The position numbers and the translations under genes are program-made. From assembly GCA_023525975.1 (NCBI GenBank), contig CM042029.1:84736849-84800848 (forward strand): a DNA stretch of 64,000 nucleotides. Reading direction: 5' to 3'. The first letter of the stretch is position 1. The number at the start of each line of letters is the position of its first letter. The stretch is from Smallanthus sonchifolius. Taxonomy: Eukaryota > Streptophyta > Magnoliopsida > Asterales > Asteraceae. Under the pieces are notes generated by a model. The model did no database searches and had not been told where the DNA came from. It saw nothing but the letters and a program-made list of their open reading frames with translations. Below, in pieces: positions 23,828 to 34,255 of the stretch.

Positions 23828-24289
23828 GTGAGTATTACATAGCCCATTTTCACACTTTTACATTTTTTGGGTGAAACATGAACTCTATACATACAACTGT
23901 TTACATTTACACAAACTACACAAACACAAATCCTCTTTACATTCATGTGTGCAAATTTGAGCTTTATGTTTGAGTACTAGGTGTGTAAATTGTTTGTGTA
24001 CAATTTATGTGCAATCATTAACTATTCAAGCCGACGGTTAACAATGATAGATCTATTGAGTCTGACAAACCCACTCAGATTGGGGTGATTGTTACCGACA
24101 ACACACCTTGCATGCTAGTTACAAAGGTTTGATTGTACTTTGGTTACACAATAGTTGCTCCCCATAAATACCTTATTTTATCATGTTATGTAAGGATTTG
24201 TTTATTCACATCTATATATATACTACCTATGTACAAACATGTGTATGCTCACCAACTTTTTAGTTGACCTTATTTTATTCATGTTTTAG
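23828..24289 (+). other. Intron-like segment in LTR C
   Basis: Donor-like AT/GTGAGT at 23828 and acceptor-like ATGTTTTAG ending 24289, 462 bp apart. This is the counterpart of similar segments in elements B, D and E. In the 3' LTR the donor is kept (42348) but the acceptor reads TTTCAC, so that copy has lost its AG. Confidence 0.4.
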
Positions 24290-25220
24290 GTGCTAATGTG
24301 TGATTTGATCAAGACTTGCTACACATAGGTTTTGGGACTTAGTTAATTCTAATTTTAGAATAAGTTGTATTTCATTTATGTACTTTTGAACTTGGTTGTG
24401 TTTGATTTGTTTGAAATGAAATTTGATGATTAATATATTGCAATCTAGTCAACCTTGTGCTCATGAACAGTCTACATGTCCCGCCCCGACGTATTCCGCC
24501 GTCGGTTGTGGTGTGACAGATTGGTATCAGAGCCTTGGTTATAGGGAACTTGGTTATTAGACACCTTTTTGACCTAGACTATAACTCTAGGACACCCACT
24601 TATGCCATGCTTTATGATTATATGTTATGTGCTACATGCTATGTGTTACATGTTTACTATGTTAGTTATTATTTCATTTTGATGCCTTACTTATTAAAAT
24701 TCATGACTTATTAGACTATACTTAAATAATGAATTAAATAAACAATATCTCTACCCATACCCTAAGCCTCATAACCTCCTTACCTGCTTCTCTGTCATCA
24801 TAATCATAGCAAGTGGAAACTTCATGGATCTAAATCTATAAAAAAATCTCTTTTATTCCCTCGTTAAGGTTTTAAACTTTATTAGTTATTAGAGGACACG
24901 TGCAATCTGGAAGGGTGACACCTGTATTCTGGGTTTTCTGTCTAGGAAAGCATTTCGTATAAATCCCAATCAACCGAGGGACCCGTATGCTTTCCTAGGA
25001 ATTCCCGGGATGAGTGTTTACTTATAGGCTAAAGCATGTCTCCTTGAAAGTTATATGAGTTAAATTAACCTTAATGTGTCATAGTATTCAAGTGATTATG
25101 TCACTATTTGAGTACAATCCAAACTATGATTAACTATTTTATTTATTACCTTACCCTCTTTAAATTCAATCAAATTTCATAAGTTCTTACATCTTTTCTT
25201 GTCTTGTGCAAATCTGTAGA

Positions 25221-26504
25221 ATGTCTCCCCGTCGTGCTACCGTGACCAACAACAATACCGATATTGCTGCTATCCTTGCACAACTCATGACCCAACTCAC
25301 CCAAGCTAATGGAGCCACTAATGGTACCCATGGAACTAATGTTGGTGGTGGTGCCAACCCACCACAATGCACCTTCAAGCACTTCAATTCGTGTAATCCT
25401 CTCAAGTTCTATGGTACCGAGGGAGCTACAGGACTCCTTCAATGGTTCGAAAGTATTGAGGGCACCTTCCTCAATAGTGACTGCCCCGATAACCTTCGTG
25501 TTCGTCATGCCACAAGTGTCTTTCAAAAATGGGCGCTCATGTGGTGGAATGGGGAAAGAAGAACTAGAGGCATGGAGGCAGCAATGGCCTTACCATGGGA
25601 TGAGGTTAAGAGACTAATGACCGAAGAGTTCTGTCCTCGGAATGAGGTGAAGAAACTGGAGGCTGAGTTTTGGGATCTTGCCCAAGACAGTGGTGAGAGT
25701 CTGGCTTATACAACCCGGTTCCATGAGCTGAGTCTCCTTGTGCCCCATATGGTCACACCTTTATCCCGCTGCATTGAGAAGTACAATGGTGGATTGCCTA
25801 GGCAGATTCAGGATACTGTCTTAGGGAGAAATCCTGCAACACTCGAAGATGCTATCCGGCTATCTGCTACTTTGACCGATAACCATGTAAAAGCAGGGAC
25901 TCTGACTAGAAAAGGCACCAAGAAAGTTCCTGACACCGCAACCCCTCCTGCACACATCAAAGAAGCCAAAACTGAACCGTACCACAATAATAAGAAAAGA
26001 AAGGCTAAGAATTATGCTGTGGTCATTCCTGCTATCCGTGTTAACCAAGTTGCCCCCATGGCTCAAGCACCGGTCAAGAAGCCATATGTTGGGATCTACC
26101 CACTCTATGCCACATGCAATTATCACCACCTCCAAAACATTCCCTGCCGCCTTTGCACCCACTGTGGAAAATATGGCCATATGGTCAATGTTTGTAGAGC
26201 CAAGGCACTTGCAGGTCAAGTCAACCCACCAACCCGAACCAACCATCAAGTGGCTAATCAATGTGTCCCCGCTATTGCAAACGGGCGTGCTTGTTATGAA
26301 TTTGGCAACCTGAATCATTTCCGTGACCAGTGCCCGAAGTTCATCAATGCTAGACAAGGCGGAGCTCGGGGGCGTGCTTTCAACATAAATGCCAATGAAG
26401 CTCAGGCCAACAATGATGTGGTCAACGGTACGTTCCTTGTTAATAGTCAATATGCCTCCATTTTATTTGATACCGGTGCAGATAAGAGTTTTGTGACACT
26501 TAAC
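25221..26504 (+). pseudogene. gag and protease start of element C
   Basis: The frame opens at ATG 25221 (MSPRRATVT). It has a Ty3/gypsy capsid region (LQWFESIEGTF, WWNGERR, FCPRNEVKKLEAEFW) and a CCHC knuckle CTHCGKYGHMVNVC. In the second knuckle the second cysteine is Phe (CYEFGNLNHFRDQC). The protease active site LFDTGADKSF follows. The frame is then joined to LTR sequence at a CA repeat and ends in meaningless residues. It packages and processes particles in intact relatives; here it is a remnant. Confidence 0.85.
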
Positions 26505-26507
26505 ATT

Positions 26508-26544
<37 letters not shown>

Positions 26545-28154
26545 TCAATTATCGTTGGTTATGTGCAAATAACAAAGGACTATGCACAATTTTGAACCCC
26601 TAACTAATTGAACCCTCACAATTGAACCTTTAGCATTAATCTTGAACCCTAAAAACGCCATTGTTGACCAAATTCATCAAGGCTTGACCTGTTTGACTTT
26701 TAAAAGTCAAACAGGGCCGATTTCACAAATCCATAGCCAAGAATCGACCCAATCGATTGCTTCGGGTTTCCCTTATCATGCACAATCAGTAGACGACCCA
26801 AACCAGGCCCAATTATCAAGACAATTCAACCATTCATGCAACCAATTCAAAATTCAAACGAATTTGACTTAGGTTAGTCAAATCCGTATCAATTACCATT
26901 CAATACATGAAATTAACGCGTCCCAATCCCGCAAATCACTCTGTGACAATCCGACTTTTTAGATTAACCCCGTTAACTATTCCGTTAAGTTTCTTATTAA
27001 AAACTTAACCCCGTTAACCAAATCTAACCCCGGGGATTGTTTCTGTCGTAAATCCAACTCAGAAATGCAGGGACTAGTCCTGCCAAGTCTCAATACGTGA
27101 ATTGTTGACTCCCCAAAGTCAAAATCAAATCAATTCAATCCTATTTGACTTTTTGAAGTCAAACTCGTGGAAATCCAATCAAAACCGAATTTGCAAATCA
27201 ATTCAATGGAAATTGGAAACGTTAGCGCTCGATTTTTATTTTCAACGACCATAATCATCAATTAAATCATCCATCATTAACAAATTAATCAAATTAATGA
27301 CGAGTTATTCCGAAACTGTCGAATCATTAACATAATTCACCAATTCGATCATTCCAATTATCATACTCACAAACTAATCACCTGCAAACTTCGTTCGAAC
27401 CCCCCTGAAGCTTCGCACAAATCAAATTAGTCGGAGAAGCAGCAGACAACGCCGGAGATCACTACAGTCGCAGTCGGCGTCGGTTTTGATCGAACACCAT
27501 CAATTCGAGCACCATTGTGGTAATAAACACTTCTGTAGTTTTGTTTTCATACCTAGATCGAAAGCCCTATCATACCCAGGGCTTATAACACCGAATTTAA
27601 CTCGAACCGATTCTAGGGTTCATAACCAATTCGGTTTAATCAAACACTACTCTAATTGCGACCTCAATCCAATTAATTTTGATAGATAGATTCGCAAACA
27701 CTCTCTGATCGAAAGCCCTATGATAATTTAATCAAGTAACATCGAATTGTGTAACATCCAGTAATTAGGGTTTGTTCTTGAGTCAATTTGGAGGTTTTGA
27801 TCTTAACGGCTATCTCAATCAAATTAAACCTCATGGTTGGATTCGCAATCATCAGTTTATCAAAAACCCCATGAATCCAACAGTTTCTAACATAAGAATT
27901 CATCTAATCGATTTGGCATTCATACCTAAAGTTTCGGCCTATTTTTCGTAAAATTAACGATCTTAAACTTAACCATTTTTGCAATTAAACCCATCTACAG
28001 ATTCGCAATCATCTAAGCAACAAAACCCCTATGAATCCTGACCTTATTCACGATCAAATTCGGTGTTTAGGACGGGATTTGATCTGGGTATCTATGGGGA
28101 ATTAAATCACGTTGGACTTGATTGTTAAAACAAATCTGAGCCGGTTATATTCGC

Positions 28155-28235
28155 GATGACCCTAGCGGGCGGACTGGTTAGAGCGATGTGTGTGTGTGGG
28201 AGAGACCCGGGTTCGAGACCGGGCTCCCACATTCA
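28155..28235 (+). other. tRNA-like module in LTR B
   Basis: TAGCGGGCGGACTGGTTAGAG resembles a tRNA D-arm, and GGGTTCGAGACC is a B-box-like sequence. It is conserved in the 3' LTR at ~39494-39575. No full cloverleaf was verified. Confidence 0.5.
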
Positions 28236-28597
28236 TTTTTTGAATCAGTTCTGGATTATTAAATTAATAAAAAAATCAAACCTTTTAATATTGTATTATT
28301 ATATAAAGGTGTTTTAACCCGAAAAACAACCCGTAGGCTCGGGTTTGAAATATTAGTTTATTTTTTTATAAATTATACCCACATTTATAATTTATACATT
28401 ATTATTAATAATAATTAAAAATAATATATTTATATTATTTTTAAGCCGTAAACTCGTGTAAAATAATATGTTTATATTATTCCCAAATTGTGACCCGTAT
28501 TATTAAATAATATATATTTATATTATTTCAAATCATTTTATAACGCCGTAAATCAATCGAGACTAAATAATAATATAACTAATTATATTATCCACTC

Positions 28598-28641
<44 letters not shown>

Positions 28642-28871
28642 CTACTTATGTCGTTCGTCGCGTAAAGTAATTCCTAAACCCGTGGACACGTTCGTCCACT
28701 CTCGTTCATTGGAACGGTTCTTTAAGACGTTCCTTCCATGTCACAGTCACAATTCCCATTATCATTCCTAATTTATATGTTTATAATTTTAGGACATTCG
28801 TAGGTCTTTTGAGACTTACACTCGTGGTTCCAACTTACTTCTAGTGTTAAACTACCTTCAACGCCAAGCAG

Positions 28872-29341
28872 GTGAGTTTTCACGGCCCATTTTTACTGTT
28901 TTAACTTGGGGGAGAAAACATGCTTAAACTGCTTTTGAGATTTTGTATTTCATATGCTATCAATGTTAAAGCTAAGTGTAACACGCTATCACAGAAAGTC
29001 CTCATCTTATCTGGAACCGTTAATATGGATCTTAGGGAGGTAATGTTTAGTAGTACTACTGGGTTTGACAAATCCCACCCGCGTTAGTCGCGCTAACTCG
29101 ATTGGATATCGAACGGGTGAAATGTTAGCCTACTCACATCGCCAGTATTGATAGACCTGGCAGGAGGCAATAAACAAAAAGTCAGTTTCGGTTGCGAGCA
29201 CTTGAGCTAAACATGAACATAGGTTAGCTACCTATAGATACATATTGAATTATCATAAATCTGGTAAACGCTTACGTATTTATTTGAAACCTGTGAACTC
29301 ATCAACCTTGTGTTGACACTTTTTCTTACATGTTTTCTCAG
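28872..29341 (+). other. Intron-like segment in LTR B
   Basis: The donor CAG/GTGAGTTTTC is followed 470 bp later by a pyrimidine-rich acceptor TGTTTTCTCAG. The 3' LTR has the same pair at 40206-40675, also 470 bp. No splicing data are available. Confidence 0.45.
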
Positions 29342-29760
29342 GTCGCTAAGCTAAGACACAAGGTGCACGTTAGGACATGCATGGGATTCAACTATTTTAC
29401 TTATGATATATTTTATGACTTCCTTGTATTGTATTTTGGTTGGTTGGACATTTTGGACTTTGGTTTTGGGCGCGTGTATTTTGCGCATTTACTTTTCGTT
29501 ACGCTTCCGCATTGAACTTTGATTTTAATGGTATTTTCATTTGAGTCCCATGTAGAGTCGTTCAAAGTAACTAATGTCTGAGATCCTGGTTAGTCACTTC
29601 CCAAAACGGTAAAACTCCGTTAGTTGAAATTTGGGGGTGTGACAGATTGGTATCAGAGACATTGGTTGTAGAGAACTAGGATTGCATACTAGACTATAGC
29701 CTTACACATTAGTTACATGTCATTTGGATGTTTGGCACTTATACATAATGTTGTAGGATC

Positions 29761-30534
29761 ATGTCGTCAACCCCACCTCCATCACCTAAAGCATCAGGGC
29801 ATAAGGCACCTGTACTCTCATCCCCGGAACCCAAAAGGCGCCGGCCTACTTCGAGTAACCATTCTGCTGACCAAGGCGAACCGAGTAACGCACGAGCATT
29901 GGATTATGCTCTCAATTGGGACGTATACCCACATATGATCCAAAGATGGATCGAAATGGGAGATGTTCCATCACATTACTTTGGATCCGCATCTTCATCA
30001 TCTACACTACCTAGCTTACCATGCACCATGGAACAAGCTTTCGCAGCATTCGTATCTTATATGTCGAAGGAATTGAGTATTGTACAAGATGCCACCGAGG
30101 AGATACCTAAACTTCTGAAGAATGGACCCCAAATAGAAGAGAACAAGATTGGAATAGAACATTTGACTACCGAACTAGCTGCAACGGACCATGTTCATAA
30201 CCTTTTAGTGGATCGTGTGGCACATCTAGAGACAAGGGCCGACACTATTGATGATGATATGGAAGGAGTATTAGAGAGATTAGCCGCTATGGAAGCTCAG
30301 CTACATGTGGCAAACCACACTGCTGAAGGTCTTCAAGAGAGGGTGACTCACTTGGAAGCCCAACTACAAGCGGCCCTATTTTCGGAAGACATTCCAGTAT
30401 CTGACGATGAGGAGGAACCTTTTGAGGAGGAACCTTTTGAAGAAGAGCTTTTCGAGGAGGAGCCCGTGGAAGAGGAACCGGTTGAGATAGACGATGCACA
30501 ATCGTACGTTTCTTCCGATGACGAGGATGCCTGA
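29761..30534 (+). CDS. Extra ORF upstream of gag in element B
   Basis: A 257-residue frame between the primer site and gag. The N-terminal 60 residues are Pro/Ser/Lys-rich with a basic KRRRP patch. The middle (about residues 100-205) has heptad-like Leu/Val spacing and looks coiled-coil (HLTTELAAT, LERLAAMEAQL, RVTHLEAQLQA). The C-terminus is a highly acidic repeat of FEEEP/VEEEP units. I do not recognise the family. It is intact although gag and pol are broken. It may be a retrotransposon accessory protein or a captured host fragment. Confidence 0.6.
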   Translation: MSSTPPPSPKASGHKAPVLSSPEPKRRRPTSSNHSADQGEPSNARALDYALNWDVYPHMIQRWIEMGDVPSHYFGSASSSSTLPSLPCTMEQAFAAFVSYMSKELSIVQDATEEIPKLLKNGPQIEENKIGIEHLTTELAATDHVHNLLVDRVAHLETRADTIDDDMEGVLERLAAMEAQLHVANHTAEGLQERVTHLEAQLQAALFSEDIPVSDDEEEPFEEEPFEEELFEEEPVEEEPVEIDDAQSYVSSDDEDA

Positions 30535-30786
30535 TGATCTTCCTATTCTACCTTCCTTTTCATGTTTGCGTTTGCCTATGTTATTTCTTTTTCCAAACCT
30601 AGATGGGTAAGGTTGTTCCCATCCAATAAAAGCATGAGATGTTTAATATTTGAGTTATTTATTTTGTAGCCTTACAATTTATTTAATTTTCAAAATATTA
30701 GATGTTGTATCTCCTTACTCGTACCTGAATAATGTTTAATATGCGATATATTTCTCATTGTTTTTCATTTGTGATTGTGAAGAATC

Positions 30787-31550
30787 ATGTCTGGGAGAGG
30801 ACGCGGAGGCCGTGCCAGTGGTCGTGGTACCATTAACATGACGGCAGCAGAGCTAGCAGCATTGATAAATGATAGTGTGGCAGAGGCCCTAGCAGCACAG
30901 AATGCTGCAGGTAAATGCTTTAACTATTGACTAATAGTGTCAATCCTTCTCCTAAAAACATCTTTCTAAACTCTATAATTCCAATTCAATTTGTATTTCT
31001 AAATCCAGGCCAGCAAAATCAGCAAAACCAACAACCAGCCTGCACTTTCAAAGCATTCATGGATTGCAAGACCCACACCTTTAGTGGAGCTGAAGGAGCC
31101 GTTGGATTACTTCGCTGGTTTGAGAAGGTTGAATCAGTAATAGCCATGTGCAACTGCCCCATGGCTAACCAAGTGAAGTTTGCTGCTGGAACTTTAGAAG
31201 GCCCGGCCCTAACATGGTGGAATGCCCAAGTTCAAATGTTGGGACTGGCAATGGCAAATGGACTCCCGTGGGAGGAATTTAAAGCAATGATGAAGGAAGA
31301 ATACTGCCCACGCGATGAGATCCAAAAGTTAGAGGGAGAGTTCTAGAACCTTAGGATGGAGGGTTCGGAGATTGAACTCTACACCACTCGTTCACACGAA
31401 CTTGCTACTATGTGCCCGTATATGGTAACTCCTGACTACAAAAGAATCGAACTTTACATTGGAGGTCTAGTGCCTCAAATACAAAGCATGGTTACTTCAT
31501 CCAATCCTGCCACTATCCAACAAACCATTCGACTTGCGCATAAGTTAACT
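30787..31550 (+). pseudogene. gag of element B, 5' part, with an intron-like gap
   Basis: It starts MSGRGRGGRASGRG at 30787. The frame closes soon after 30910, but removing 30911-31008 (GTAAATG...AATCCAG, 98 bp) joins it in frame to the capsid region (PACTFKAFMDC, LLRWFEKVE, WWNAQVQ, YCPRDEIQKLEGEF). A stop at 31344-31346 stands where the family usually has Trp. The reading continues (GSEIELYTTRSHELATMCPY) up to the LTR D insertion at 31550. Confidence 0.8.
31405..31550 (+). repeat. ~145-bp duplication, left copy
   Basis: A gag segment from CTACTATGTGCCCG to AAGTTAACT. The same segment recurs at 34110-34255 on the other side of solo LTR D. The two copies differ at two positions, one of which makes a stop in the right copy. 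Confidence 0.9.
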
Positions 31551-32786
31551 GTGACGTTTTGGATTTTTCGTTCTCGCACTTGTATCATAATTATCGTGTA
31601 ATCATTCTCTATTTTAATAAAGTGTAAGAGCTTTATTTAGTTTTATACAAATAGGTATTTTATTTTACGGATTTAAATTAATTAAAATTTTATAAGTTTT
31701 AAAAACTAATATAAAATTTTATATATAAAAATCTAAATTTTAAAAGTTGCATATTTAATAAAATAATCTATTTAAATAAGATAAATAACTTTTATAAAAA
31801 TTATTTATAATAATAATAATAAAATAGGTTTATAAAAAACATTTAAAATATAATATTAAATTAAATTGATTTAAAAGAAATTAAATTTATTTATTTAATA
31901 AAAACTTTAGGGGTTGTTTTGTAATTAATCAAACTAGAAGGTTTTAAAACTGAAATCGATTGAGGGGCTGTTTCTGGACAATTTAAACTACAAGGACCCA
32001 TCCGTATTTATTTCAAGGGCTAATATAAGTCAAACCAAACTCCAGGGACTAAAACTGCCAATTCCCAAATCGTTTATCCGGTCACCCCCTTCGTTGGTCC
32101 GGCGGGTAAAGGAACTTTCCGGCGACGCCCGACAAGGCTGTTTCCCTGCACCTCGACAGCCGCTAAAGGCTTCTCTGGCTTCGTCTCTCCCACACGAACT
32201 AGATCCCCCGACCAATTGGTCTCCCCAACATATGGATCGTCTGATCCTGTTGGTGGCCGAGAAACCCACGCTCAAATTCGAGCCCGACAGTCCACCTCCA
32301 CGCGTGTTGAATAGCTGGTTAGTTTCGTCTCGTCCAGACTAGTGTCGGGACGTGCCCAATTGCACGTTTTGACATAGGAATCGAGCTCGGCTATAAATAG
32401 CCATAGTCGGCCCTACACGAGCTCGCTACCCTCATTCCACCCACTCTCACTCCAAATTGAGGACACCATCACCTTCGTCGCCTCTGAGTGAAGCTGTGAC
32501 CAAGATTTCAGGAGCTAATTCCACACAGAAGTCGATTCCCACTTGTAACATTTTCGAGTTCCAAAGCCTTGCCGACCAGACCCGTTGCGACTAGGTTCGA
32601 GTCTCAAAACGATTCCACTGTCTTCTATTTAATCCCTAGTAAGCAATTCCAGTCGAAAACACGGCAATCGCCCGTGAGTTACCGTGCAAACCCAGTGTCC
32701 TCGGACACGGTTTGCCGGTCACCGAGGACCAGCGACCAGACTTGCTGTTGTGTATTTAAATTATCCAATACACACATAACTAGCGA

Positions 32787-32860
32787 TGGGTAGTAGCCCG
32801 GCTGGTTATGCGTGTGTGTGTTTGAGTTACAGGTCGCGGGTTCGAATCCGGTTGGCCTTC
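32787..32860 (+). other. tRNA-like module in LTR D
   Basis: CCCGGCTGGTTATGCG and a perfect B-box consensus GGTTCGAATCC are about 45 bp apart. It lies roughly 1.2 kb into the LTR, as in B and C, although the surrounding sequence differs. Confidence 0.5.
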
Positions 32861-33408
32861 AGCCCATTCTTTTTTACTTATGTTTTCATTTTATTTATTT
32901 TATTTAATTATCTTAACTTATCTAAATATTCTTTTTATACAATAAAGACTAAAACAAGTCGGTTTACTCGTTCGTTTATTTCGGAAACCATTAAAATTCT
33001 TTTATACCTATTTAATTCACAAGAATTTTTATAAAATAATAAATACTAAATGTTTATAAATTTGTTAAAATAATTTCAACTTGTAAAAAGAATATATATA
33101 ATGATGACAAAAAAAAATAATAAATAAATAAAAACTTTTATAAAATACTTAATAACTACTTAATTAAAAATGTAATATTTTAACAATATATATATATTTA
33201 TAAGTTAAAGTTTTACAAAACCATTATCATTTTTCTTACCGTATTTTATACAAATAAATATTAAGGAATATTAAAACCTATATACATTTAAATACAAATA
33301 CACACATATAAGCATACAATAATACCCATTTATCTACATAGGGTATCAACGTGATTAGACTACAACATCCTTATCACCTACACGCGTGAAAAAATACCCG
33401 CTTGCAAG

Positions 33409-33883
33409 GTGAGTTACATAGCCCCTATTTTACATTTTTATACATTTTGGGGTGAAACATTATTCATGCTACTCACATTGTTTATACGTGTTATACATGT
33501 GGACTATATGCTTATTATTTGGATGTACATACATTTAAACACAAGACAACCAACTGTAATATTGATAGATCTATTGTGCCTGACCAGCCCACCCGGTTAG
33601 GGTGTTTATTACAGCATACTCGGATATAGCCTTGGGTTATATTCAAACATATCGGATATAGTGGATAACTATATTCAAACATACCGGACTTAGCTGTTGT
33701 GCTATGTTCAAGCGCGTCAAACAAGGTTTGAATTGTGATTAAATAAATGATACATCGTATATGCTATGGTTAACAAAATAAACAATGAGTCGCAAAACGT
33801 TTTACACTACTATTTACCGGAATTACTAAACCTACGTACTCACCAACTTTTTAGTTGACACTTGATTTAAATAATGTTTCAAG
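33409..33883 (+). other. Intron-like segment in LTR D
   Basis: Donor AAG/GTGAGTTAC at 33409 and acceptor-like TGTTTCAAG ending 33883, about 475 bp apart. It matches in position and spacing the segments in LTRs B, C and E. Confidence 0.35.
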
Positions 33884-34109
33884 TTTGGATATGTGATTGC
33901 TTGCCGAAGATTTCTCCACTTAAGAACTATGGACCTAGTTAAATAAATCAATGTTCTGAACTAGACTAGGTTATTTGAAATGTATTGTATTTGGATCTTT
34001 GTTGTCTTTAAATTTAACTAATGAATTATGCAACATTTTAGTCATCATGTGCTTATGAACAATCATTCCATTGTCCGCCTCGATGATTCTGCCACCGGTC
34101 GGGGTGTGA

Positions 34110-34255
34110 CTACTATGTGCCCGTATATGGTAACTCCTGACTACAAAAGAATCAAACTTTACATTGGAGGTCTAGTGCCTCAAATACAAAGCATGGTTAC
34201 TTCATCCAATCCTGCCACTATCTAACAAACCATTCGACTTGCGCATAAGTTAACT
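34110..34255 (+). repeat. ~145-bp duplication, right copy
   Basis: Right-hand copy of 31405-31550. It begins directly after LTR D, and gag coding then continues past it without a gap (ACTGACCAAGCGG). A CAA-to-TAA change gives a stop near 34224. Confidence 0.9.

Larger units (their letters stand above)
21762..24518 (+). repeat. 5' LTR of element C
   Basis: A 2757-bp LTR ending TGTGACA just before the primer site. It contains a tRNA-like module at 22856-22945 and a second B-box-like stretch at 23085-23095. The strongly AT-rich centre (23100-23560) is followed by a 3' part that carries the intron-like segment 23828-24289. Open frames inside it (such as 22091-22321 and 22808-23113) are not genes. 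Confidence 0.85.
26942..29644 (+). repeat. 5' LTR of element B
   Basis: The 2703-bp LTR runs from TGTGACAATCC to GGTGTGACA. It contains a tRNA-like module (28155-28235), a (TA)n tract (28600-28640) and an intron-like segment (28872-29341). Open frames at 27486-27689 and 29330-29515 are LTR sequence. Confidence 0.9.
31550..34110 (+). mobile_element. Solo LTR D (third gypsy family) inside gag of element B
   Basis: This 2561-bp LTR-like segment starts TGTGACG and ends GGTGTGAC, with the final A of the usual CA missing. It has a TATA box (TATAAATAG, 32392-32400), a tRNA-like module (32787-32860), an AT-rich middle and the conserved 3' modules shared with C. These include GATAGATCTATTG near 33565 and CTCACCAACTTTTTAGTTGA near 33840. 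No internal region or second LTR is present. It is flanked by a ~145-bp duplication instead of 5 bp. Confidence 0.8.

Noticed and set aside
28155..28235. A functional tRNA gene
   Set aside because: A- and B-box-like motifs are present, but no acceptor stem or anticodon arm could be confirmed, and it lies in an LTR.
27486..29515. Open frames in LTR B, repeated at 38830-39247
   Set aside because: Non-coding LTR sequence; the same frames recur because the LTR is duplicated.
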